A DNA stretch of 5,325 nucleotides from an uncultured euryarchaeote (GTDB taxonomy: Archaea; Thermoplasmatota; Poseidoniia; Poseidoniales; Poseidoniaceae): the NCBI GenBank assembly GCA_937892665.1, contig CALBJF010000067.1, forward strand, positions 1 to 5,325, given 5' to 3'. Each line of letters begins with the position of its first letter. Positions within the stretch are counted from its first letter, which is position 1. Position numbers and translations under genes: made by a program. Of this stretch, positions 1 through 5,325 are shown in pieces. The notes under the pieces were generated by a model that saw nothing but the letters and a program-made list of their open reading frames with translations, was not told where the DNA came from and searched no databases.

Positions 1-222
1 TATACCTATGATAAACAATAAGAAAAAAATCGTTCCAAATGAGGTATAGATTGCCAATCTTGATATTTGCGGAACAGAATCCCGACCGGTTTTCATCGCC
101 TGCGATGGCGGTACCTTCACAACCAAATCTTCTTTTGGAACCCAAGATTTGCCATCATCACTTAGTTTCAAACCCATGGCATTGGCTTGTGCGAGTATCT
201 CGATGGGGGAGGAATCTGTCAT
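1..222 (-). CDS. N-terminal part of an unrecognised membrane-anchored protein, cut by the window edge
   Basis: Reading the minus strand from the ATG at 222-220 gives 74 codons without a stop up to base 1, so the gene continues outside the window. The product begins MTDSSPIEILAQANAMG and has a hydrophilic first part (residues 1-55) containing a short D-D-G-K-S-W-V-P-K stretch. From about residue 56 it becomes strongly hydrophobic, with A-I-Y-T-S-F-G-T-I-F-F-L-L-F-I-I, which looks like the first membrane helix. The start is well fixed: the frame is closed upstream by TAA (complement of 253-255) and no other ATG lies between. An out-of-frame ATG at 230 stops after three codons. It runs in the same direction as the four-helix protein gene upstream, 84 bp away, but a hairpin and a possible promoter lie between them, so it may be transcribed separately. 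I do not recognise the family. The coding call rests on the open frame, clean start and membrane-like segment. Confidence 0.72.
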   Translation of the reverse strand, partial: MTDSSPIEILAQANAMGLKLSDDGKSWVPKEDLVVKVPPSQAMKTGRDSVPQISRLAIYTSFGTIFFLLFIIGI

Positions 223-235
223 ATTCTCATCTCTC

Positions 236-252
236 GATAAAAAGTAATTTAC
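236..252 (-). promoter_or_regulatory. Possible TATA-like promoter element for the left-edge gene
   Basis: On the minus strand this stretch reads GTAAATTACTTTTTATC. The AT-rich part GTAAATTA is centred about 26 nt before the ATG at 222, the spacing expected for an archaeal TATA box driving a leaderless transcript. No Shine-Dalgarno sequence precedes the ATG. The region is AT-rich in general, so the match is weak. Confidence 0.28.
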
Positions 253-291
253 TTAAGTTGTACCCCTGCACATGATGTCGGTTTCCATAAA

Positions 292-321
292 TTATCTCGA
301 AAAAAATCAGTTTTGAGATAA
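292..321 (-). terminator. Hairpin with T-run on the stop codon of the four-helix protein gene
   Basis: An inverted repeat pairs TTATCTC plus AAAA on one arm with TTTT plus GAGATAA on the other (minus-strand reading). This gives 11 base pairs with one bulged C and a 7-nt loop. The TGA stop (complement of 307-309) lies in the loop. Seven T residues follow it directly on the minus strand (306 to 300), and TTT follows the stem. Archaeal transcription commonly ends at T-runs, and the hairpin may add to this. Placement at the end of the minus-strand gene fits a terminator. It could also just protect the mRNA 3' end. Confidence 0.5.
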
Positions 322-909
322 CTTATCATCATTCGTTTGTGATGTACGTATAGCTGATTTAATCTTAAGACCAATTCCTGCAAAGACAATCAAATATGTC
401 AGGGTTGAAAGAATCCACTTGATCATGTTTATTCCTGAACCTACTGATACGAGGGTTTCAGAAATTGTATTTGAATCCAGATAACTGTTTATCATCATGA
501 TTTCTGTGATGTTTTCAGCCCAATCTGCAAGCATACTAAGGACTGGTATCACCAATAAAATTCTTCGGTTTTTGAAGAAGTATAGAATCCAAAAACAATA
601 CATGGAGGTATAAATAATTGCAAACATAACATCCCAAATTTGTAGGAATTCACTGTAACATTCAAGTTGACTTGTGCTCCTTGATTCAAAAAACTCCTGA
701 ACCATCTGCAAGGTGTAGTTGAATGTAAGCCCGAGCGAATTTGGTCCATCATCCACCTTGAAACATTCACCAGGCCGACCTAATACCAGAACTGTATACA
801 GGATGAAGGCGAGAGTTGAACCTAGAGCCATGGAAAGCGCATGTCGACTAACGAAAGATTCACTCTCTTGGATTTCTTCGGATTCCGTTATCAATACATC
901 CTCTTCCAT
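307..909 (-). CDS. Four-helix integral membrane protein of unknown function with D-W-A-E-N motif
   Basis: From the ATG at 909 the product is 200 residues. A short acidic N-terminus (M-E-E-D-V...) is followed by four hydrophobic helices, at about residues 25-44, 89-112, 116-143 and 161-182. Between helices 1 and 2 lies a loop of about 45 residues with two cysteines (about 49 and 84) that could form a disulfide if the loop is outside. Helix 2 starts with W-D-V-M-F-A-I-I-Y, and helix 3 contains the polar motif A-D-W-A-E-N. Buried D, E and N residues in this arrangement recall an unnamed family of small membrane proteins with a 'D..EN' helix, but I cannot name a Pfam entry or a function. The tail is hydrophilic. 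The frame stays open up to a GTG at 984, which would add 25 residues. I prefer the ATG because those 25 residues look unlike a natural N-terminus and a TATA-like box sits about 26 nt before the ATG. The gene diverges from the large peptidase gene. Confidence 0.78.
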   Translation of the reverse strand: MEEDVLITESEEIQESESFVSRHALSMALGSTLAFILYTVLVLGRPGECFKVDDGPNSLGLTFNYTLQMVQEFFESRSTSQLECYSEFLQIWDVMFAIIYTSMYCFWILYFFKNRRILLVIPVLSMLADWAENITEIMMINSYLDSNTISETLVSVGSGINMIKWILSTLTYLIVFAGIGLKIKSAIRTSQTNDDKLSQN

Positions 910-1131
910 AAGATGGCCGTCTGAATTATCACAAATATGTCTTGTGGGTAACAATAGAGTGCTCGTACCGGATACTATCCGCACATACCATGGTATTTAT
1001 CATCACTAACATTACAGTCAAACATCTAAACTTGTTGTAATTTATTTCTCTACATAATATTGAGTCTGAATTTGAGATTGGATTATTTCATCAAATGAAT
1101 AGTTAAGTATTTTGACATAATGGATTAAGAC
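910..1131. other. Divergent intergenic region, AT-rich
   Basis: This 222-bp stretch separates the starts of two divergent genes, or 147 bp if the upstream gene starts at the GTG at 984. From about 1011 onward it is markedly AT-rich and has no convincing ORF on either strand. AT-rich boxes near 1041-1047 (TTTATTT), 1053-1060 (CATAATAT) and 1083-1088 (TTATTT) are possible TATA elements for the plus-strand gene, but none has the exact leaderless spacing to the ATG at 1132, so I do not choose one. No ribosome-binding site precedes that ATG. A perfect 12-bp palindrome, ATACCATGGTAT, lies at 985-996. I see no tRNA or structured RNA. Confidence 0.6.
931..940 (-). promoter_or_regulatory. Possible TATA-like element for the four-helix protein gene
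   Basis: The minus strand reads ACATATTTGT here, centred about 26-27 nt before the ATG at 909, which suits a leaderless archaeal transcript. It lies inside the alternative GTG-started reading frame, so if it is real it supports the shorter protein. The match to a TATA consensus is only moderate. Confidence 0.28.
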
Positions 1132-4100
1132 ATGGGTATTAGAACATCACTTAGTTTAATTATGCTATTTTTAATTCCGATATTATTTGTTTATTCAGCT
1201 GCAGCAGACTATGATGGGGATGGTATTGATGACTCATCTGACCCTGATGATGACGGTGATGGGATAAATGATGAATTTGATGCTTGTCCTGTTGGCACCA
1301 TGTCTTGGGTTTCTAACGAGGAAAGCGATTTTGATGGAGATGGTTGTAAAGATCGCAATGTAATTATTGATTTTTACGATACTGGTGATTGGACATATCA
1401 AGAATTTACCTTCAGCATTAATGACGGTCAAGAGTTTGACATATACCATATTTGTGAGTACAGTTGTAAATATGAAACGACAATAACGCTAACTAAACCT
1501 AGCGGAGAATCAGTGTTTTGGGGCAGACACCTTGTTGATGATGAAATGACTAGTACCCTACCTGAAATGGTAAAATCTATTGGCAGGCTATCTGTACTTT
1601 CTGGCTTAAAAGGTGATGTTGCATATGGTGATTCGTCTATTGAGGATAGTTGGAATGAGCCAGGAACATATATACTAAACTTGACTGATTTAAGTGAATC
1701 ATACTATGAGGAAGGTTATGATGAAGATAATGGTGGAGTGTCGATATTTGTTTATCTCGTTGGAAACGAAGACGCTGAGGATTTTGATGACGACGATGAT
1801 GGAATTGTTGACGCCAATGACATCTGTATGTTTGGATATACTGAATGGACTTCCAATTCACAGACCGATGTAGATAATGATGGATGTAAAGATCAGGAAG
1901 AGGACGATGATGATGACAATGATGGCTGGCCAAATGAAAATGATTTGTGCACTAACCGTCGTTCAGATTCAAATGATGGCACAGGTACTTTCAATTATCC
2001 TTTTACAGATTCATGGTCTGAACAATCAAACAATTTATCTGATGCAATTCCACGGGGAAACCCAACATTTGGCGTAATTGATGGCGATGATGCACTATAT
2101 CTTGCAGGATATGATTCTGTAGAATTTCCGCTGGTGATGAGTGAAGGTTTGAACCATTCAGATAAAGTACAATTCTCGATGGAATTTAATCTTCAAGACG
2201 CTTATTTTACCAACAATATCGATACTGCCTCAGGCTCGTCTAATAGTTATCAAGGCGACCAGGGAGAAGGGGCAAGAATCTTAATTTCCAATCATCCATA
2301 CAAAGATGATAGAGGTTTAGGTTTCTCAATTTCAGTTGAACTGTTTGATGAGGAGAGTTTTGGACTTCGTCTACAGGTCACTCAACCACCTGACAATCAT
2401 TTCCTCCACCCAATACTAACTCAAGATTTATCCTTTGGACAATGGTACTCAATCCGATTAACATATGATTTCACTGTCGAAAACCCCACTGTTGAGGTTT
2501 TGCTTGGGGCTGAGAGGTTTTTGTTCATAATGACTCCAACAATTGACGATATCGACTGCTGGAAATCTCACTTAACTGAATCATCTATTTACGTTGGCTC
2601 TGATGGCGATGAGGGTATCTTTGGGGAAGATAACGATGAAGGGCATGAGGTGTTCACCGTTCCTTCGGTGGGAATGTTTATGCGTAATTTCTCATCTAGT
2701 TCCCCTATACCAGAGGGTTCACAAAGCGATGTCAATTCCGGACTACAGGCTTTGGTAAATCACATGACTGGTGAATCAATACTAGACCAGTCAGGATTGA
2801 CTCAGTCTATGGAAATGGTGATGATGAACCTCGATGTCCCCTGGAATTCAATTAGTAGTAATGCTAAGTTGTACGTCGACACATATTCATCGGTTGAAGG
2901 ATTAATTTTTCAACCTGGAGAGAGGTGGCTACCTTCAGCAGATGAGCCGCTGAAATACCTTGCATTTACCATTCAACTTGTGATCATGGAATCAGCATTT
3001 ATGCCGGAAAATATAGCACAAACAGAAGGAATTCAATTTGCTGATGCACAAAATTTCCCCGGACTGGTAAAAGCTGATGCTTCAAGAGTTACCGATGGGA
3101 CTAGTTTAGTTAGAGGTACATACGTAACAGACCCTGGACGTTCGTTTGGCGGAGATGAGAAATTGGTTCAACCAACCGGATATTTTGCTCCAGCAGGAGA
3201 GATTGTAACAATCACAATTCCACCTGAAAATGTCGATGGAAATTTTGTTGTATGGGTAGGAGCTCATCAAGATGACTTGCGTTACAGTAGCCAGGAGTAT
3301 GCCAGGCTGCCCATGGTAGCTACAAGTTTCCCTATTGATTCTTCGACCATTCAAGTCGGCAATCCGTTTGGTGGCAGCATATACATTTCAACGCCAAATG
3401 GTGCTCAAGAAGGTGAAATTAGTGTGTCTATTTCTGGTGCGGTAAAATCCCCATTGTTTTCAACCAGGGAAATTAGTCAAACAACATACTCTCAATGGAG
3501 TACTGAAGTTAATTCAGCAGACGCCCCTTGGGTAGATATAATGTCTGATAGATTCATGACCAGTCTTCCAAGATATATGGCCACTTATTCAAAAGACACA
3601 CTATGCACCATATTAGATTCTCCAGATAAGTGGGATTCGAGTTCTTGCACTTTTACGGTACCTGCTGGAAAAACCGTCACATTAGAGCCAATGTTACATT
3701 ATGAATTAAATGAGTTTTCAATGGCGATAACCTACCCTGATGGTAATACTGTAGAATATAATGTTGAATCGTTTAATGAACAAGGCTCGGATTGGCAATC
3801 TGCACCTAATCTAGTATGGGCTAGAGAATCAAGCCAAAGTGGCCAATATATAGTTGAATTATTCAGTGAGTCGGGCAATGGTGGCTCGTCATTTCAAGCA
3901 GCAATAATGGACCATGACACCGTTTTTAATCCAAGTGAGATGCTAACTCATTGGGACACTTCAATTGATGCTTACTTAATTTTAGGTGGCTGGCCATTGG
4001 AAAGAGGTTATGCTCAACAACACATGTGGTTACTGCCAGATGTTCAAACACCTGCAGCAGGCACCATGGCTCCTGCAGCAAATCCAATGAGTATGGAATC

Positions 4101-5262
4101 TCCAGTTTATGCCAATGCAATTAGCGAATCTTACACCGCTAGAGATTTTAGTTGGTGGGCCGATCCACGAGTTGTAGTGGAAGCTGATTTTTATGATAGT
4201 GGAATCAACGTTGTATGGCATGAATGGGGCCATTTACACAATATTCCAACCTTAAAATCTGAAGTAGAAGCAATAGCAAATTTACCCGGTGCAATAATCC
4301 TAAATTTGGCCTTCAACCTTTCGTTAGATGAGTCGTTAGCATATTCTACTTTCCAAATGATGAATCGTAGTGAAACGGCGATTGATTGGATGGTAACCTC
4401 AAACTTCCGCAACGGTGAGCGAATTGGTGAAGGATACAAGGGCTATACAGAGGAAGGATATCCACTAGACCAAGTAAGTTACCAGTCCAGAGGAAATGCG
4501 AGATATGTGGATATTGCTCATATGTATGGTTGGGAAGGACTTGGAAGTATTCATAATGTCTATTATCAAAGAATATTGAACGGGTCGAGTAGTGTTGCAG
4601 ATGCTTCCAATCCTACCGACTCTGATTTCATCTTTGTTTCATCTGAAAGTCTTGGAGTAAACATGGCTCCGTTTTTCGATTTCTGGGGATTAGAGGTCAC
4701 CCCAAATACTCTAGAGGTGGTCAATGCTATGCCTCGCTCTGGGCCTGTCAAACAATTATTGTTAGATTATAGAGAAATTATTCCCCAAAACGTAGTACAA
4801 TTCACCGAATGGCATGAATCAATTAAATCACGAATTGGTACTTGGCAAGGACCTCAGGTAGAATCTTACTTACAGACTTATGATGATGCTACTGGACAAG
4901 CAGGACTTGATCGGATAGATACTTTACTATGCCTATATTTTGCCACAAATTGTGAAAACGTGACTGAAGTGACCCCTTATCCAGACCAAACATATGACAA
5001 CACAAGCTATACTAACGAAACCACAAATAACAATCAAAATAATACACCTCAAAATGTGGATGACGAAGTACCTAGCGACCAAAATATCAACCAAGATGAT
5101 GACTCAGATGACGTAGTTGAAGATAATTCAAGCAACGTTACAGAAGATAATTCTAAACCTGAAGACGATGATTTTTTCAAACCTGTATTTGCAGGAGTTG
5201 TAATTTTAGTCCTTATTGTGATTCTTACTTTGTCTCTGATGAGATCTAAATCCGAGTACTAA
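1132..5262 (+). CDS. Secreted, membrane-anchored M60-like zinc metallopeptidase with TSP3-like repeats and a LamG-like domain
   Basis: This 1376-residue surface protein is probably a glycoprotein-directed endopeptidase. Residues 1-25 form a Sec signal peptide (hydrophobic L-S-L-I-M-L-F-L-I-P-I-L-F-V, likely cut after S-A-A-A). Calcium-type Asp loops lie at 26-74 and 217-273, split by a beta domain (about 78-211). Residues 285-522 look LamG/concanavalin-like, and 530-640 is a helical linker. The M60-like domain spans about 643-1190: it has T-G-Y-F-A-P-A-G-E, V-G-A-H-Q-D-D, G-G-S-I-Y-I, the zinc site H1030-E-W-G-H1034 with E1044 as probable third ligand, Y-G-W-E-G-L, and F-F-D-F-W-G-L near the end. 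About 110 residues (815-930) seem inserted into it. An acidic N/T-rich stalk (1280-1348) with sequons precedes a membrane helix (1351-1370) and R-S-K-S-E-Y. In M60 enzymes HEXXH plus a downstream Glu bind zinc, and several characterised members cut mucin-type glycoproteins; this substrate is inferred. The start is fixed by an in-frame TAA at 1126-1128; there is no Shine-Dalgarno sequence. Confidence 0.93.
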   Translation: MGIRTSLSLIMLFLIPILFVYSAAADYDGDGIDDSSDPDDDGDGINDEFDACPVGTMSWVSNEESDFDGDGCKDRNVIIDFYDTGDWTYQEFTFSINDGQEFDIYHICEYSCKYETTITLTKPSGESVFWGRHLVDDEMTSTLPEMVKSIGRLSVLSGLKGDVAYGDSSIEDSWNEPGTYILNLTDLSESYYEEGYDEDNGGVSIFVYLVGNEDAEDFDDDDDGIVDANDICMFGYTEWTSNSQTDVDNDGCKDQEEDDDDDNDGWPNENDLCTNRRSDSNDGTGTFNYPFTDSWSEQSNNLSDAIPRGNPTFGVIDGDDALYLAGYDSVEFPLVMSEGLNHSDKVQFSMEFNLQDAYFTNNIDTASGSSNSYQGDQGEGARILISNHPYKDDRGLGFSISVELFDEESFGLRLQVTQPPDNHFLHPILTQDLSFGQWYSIRLTYDFTVENPTVEVLLGAERFLFIMTPTIDDIDCWKSHLTESSIYVGSDGDEGIFGEDNDEGHEVFTVPSVGMFMRNFSSSSPIPEGSQSDVNSGLQALVNHMTGESILDQSGLTQSMEMVMMNLDVPWNSISSNAKLYVDTYSSVEGLIFQPGERWLPSADEPLKYLAFTIQLVIMESAFMPENIAQTEGIQFADAQNFPGLVKADASRVTDGTSLVRGTYVTDPGRSFGGDEKLVQPTGYFAPAGEIVTITIPPENVDGNFVVWVGAHQDDLRYSSQEYARLPMVATSFPIDSSTIQVGNPFGGSIYISTPNGAQEGEISVSISGAVKSPLFSTREISQTTYSQWSTEVNSADAPWVDIMSDRFMTSLPRYMATYSKDTLCTILDSPDKWDSSSCTFTVPAGKTVTLEPMLHYELNEFSMAITYPDGNTVEYNVESFNEQGSDWQSAPNLVWARESSQSGQYIVELFSESGNGGSSFQAAIMDHDTVFNPSEMLTHWDTSIDAYLILGGWPLERGYAQQHMWLLPDVQTPAAGTMAPAANPMSMESPVYANAISESYTARDFSWWADPRVVVEADFYDSGINVVWHEWGHLHNIPTLKSEVEAIANLPGAIILNLAFNLSLDESLAYSTFQMMNRSETAIDWMVTSNFRNGERIGEGYKGYTEEGYPLDQVSYQSRGNARYVDIAHMYGWEGLGSIHNVYYQRILNGSSSVADASNPTDSDFIFVSSESLGVNMAPFFDFWGLEVTPNTLEVVNAMPRSGPVKQLLLDYREIIPQNVVQFTEWHESIKSRIGTWQGPQVESYLQTYDDATGQAGLDRIDTLLCLYFATNCENVTEVTPYPDQTYDNTSYTNETTNNNQNNTPQNVDDEVPSDQNINQDDDSDDVVEDNSSNVTEDNSKPEDDDFFKPVFAGVVILVLIVILTLSLMRSKSEY
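1246..1353 (+). repeat. TSP3-like calcium-loop unit, copy A (protein residues 39-74)
   Basis: This encodes a 36-residue unit with an Asp loop D-D-D-G-D-G-I-N-D, then D-x-C-P-x-G, W-V-S-N and D-F-D-G-D-G-C-K-D. The D-x-D-x-D-G pattern is that of thrombospondin type 3 / EF-hand-like calcium loops. C52 and C72 probably form a disulfide. Copy B at 1786-1893 aligns without gaps, with 20 of 36 residues identical by my count. A shorter Asp loop (D-Y-D-G-D-G-I-D-D) directly precedes this copy at the mature N-terminus. Confidence 0.8.
1786..1893 (+). repeat. TSP3-like calcium-loop unit, copy B (protein residues 219-254)
   Basis: This is the second copy of the 36-residue unit, with D-D-D-D-D-G-I-V-D, D-I-C-x-x-G, W-T-S-N and D-V-D-N-D-G-C-K-D. 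C232 and C252 match C52 and C72 of copy A. It runs on into a third Asp loop (residues 258-273, D-D-D-D-D-N-D-G-W ending in D-L-C), so it looks like a continuous chain of loops. The copies are separated by a beta domain of about 135 residues rather than being in tandem. Confidence 0.8.
3154..4701 (+). other. M60-like peptidase domain core (residues about 675-1190), with internal insertion
   Basis: The domain opens with the beta part (T-G-Y-F-A-P-A-G-E-I-V-T-I-T-I-P, then G-A-H-Q-D-D, G-G-S-I-Y-I, and S-G-A-V-K-S-P-L-F). It continues with A-P-W-V-D-I-M-S-D-R-F, breaks for the extra segment at about 3574-3921, and resumes with E-M-L-T-H-W-D-T-S-I-D-A-Y. The zinc site is encoded at 4219-4233 (HEWGH) and the probable third ligand E1044 at 4261-4263. 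Nine residues lie between the second His and this Glu, at the short end of the spacing I know for the family. E1044-V-E-A-I-A-N-L resembles the family's E-V-x-x-N segment. All expected metal-site residues are present, so activity is plausible. Confidence 0.82.
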
Positions 5263-5264
5263 CA

Positions 5265-5325
5265 TTACTTTTCGTTCCCGCTCCCGGACTTGGACTGGTT
5301 TTGTACTTGATATGATAAACTCTGC
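5265..5325 (-). CDS. Possible C-terminal tail of a convergent gene, cut by the window edge
   Basis: One minus-strand frame is open from the right edge to a TAA (complement of 5265-5267), giving a C-terminus that reads QSLSYQVQNQSKSGSGNEK. The stop lies 2 bp beyond the stop of the large plus-strand gene, a neat convergent arrangement typical of compact genomes. The sequence here is richer in G and C than the intergenic DNA elsewhere in the window. The fragment is too short to identify. The other two minus frames are also open at the edge but would overlap the large gene, so I prefer this one. The stretch could also be non-coding. No clear terminator for the plus-strand gene is visible, only a TTTT at 5269-5272. 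Confidence 0.3.
   Translation of the reverse strand, partial: QSLSYQVQNQSKSGSGNEK

Noticed and set aside
39..275. Plus-strand 78-codon frame
   Set aside because: It is antisense to a better minus-strand frame with a clean start and membrane-like segment; its product has no recognisable feature.
985..996. Perfect 12-bp palindrome ATACCATGGTAT as an operator
   Set aside because: A 12-bp palindrome is expected about once by chance in a window this size, and no second copy or matching regulator is seen.
719..1009. Plus-strand 96-codon frame
   Set aside because: It is antisense to the four-helix membrane protein, with no domain, signal or start context of its own.
1120..1128. ATG-GAT-TAA mini-frame just before the large gene, as a regulatory upstream ORF
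   Set aside because: It is two codons long in an AT-rich stretch, with no ribosome-binding site; it serves only to fix the downstream start.
1637..1933. Minus-strand frame with a His-rich product
   Set aside because: The His codons are simply the reverse complement of GAT/GAC Asp codons in the calcium-loop region of the large gene.
4969..5175. AT-rich, repeat-looking DNA as a CRISPR or tandem array
   Set aside because: There are no regularly spaced identical units; the pattern comes from Asn, Thr and Asp codons of the protein stalk.

Overview
The window looks like a piece of a planktonic euryarchaeon, most likely marine group II (Candidatus Poseidoniales) or a close relative. This rests on three things. 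The DNA is AT-rich with short intergenic gaps. No start codon has a clear Shine-Dalgarno sequence, and two genes have an AT-rich box about 26 nt before the ATG, as in leaderless archaeal transcripts. The giant secreted protein carries the Asp-rich calcium-loop unit with a 'C..G...W.SN...D.D.DGC.D' core that I associate with exported proteins of that lineage. The taxonomic call is inference; no rRNA or housekeeping marker is present.

Layout. At the left edge, bases 222 down to 1 hold the N-terminal 74 codons of a minus-strand gene that runs out of the window and ends in a hydrophobic segment. An 84-bp gap separates it from a second minus-strand gene (909 to 307), a four-helix membrane protein of unknown function with a conserved-looking D-W-A-E-N motif. 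A hairpin with a T-run lies on that gene's stop codon and probably ends its transcript. A 222-bp AT-rich divergent intergenic region follows. The plus strand from 1132 to 5262 is one very large gene. At the right edge, a minus-strand reading frame whose stop lies 2 bp past the large gene's stop may be the tail of a convergent gene.

The large gene encodes a 1376-residue cell-surface protein. In order it has a Sec signal peptide, thrombospondin-3-like calcium loops split by a beta domain, a LamG/concanavalin-like domain, a linker, an M60-family (enhancin/mucinase-like) zinc metallopeptidase domain with the site HEWGH...E, an acidic Asn/Thr-rich stalk with N-glycosylation sequons, and a C-terminal membrane anchor. 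The M60 domain appears to be interrupted by about 110 extra residues that resemble the N-terminal beta domain. The simplest reading is a membrane-tethered enzyme that binds and cuts glycoproteins outside the cell; the substrate is inferred from the family only.

Nothing ties the two minus-strand genes functionally to the peptidase. They share no operon with it, and the divergent arrangement alone is weak evidence of co-regulation.
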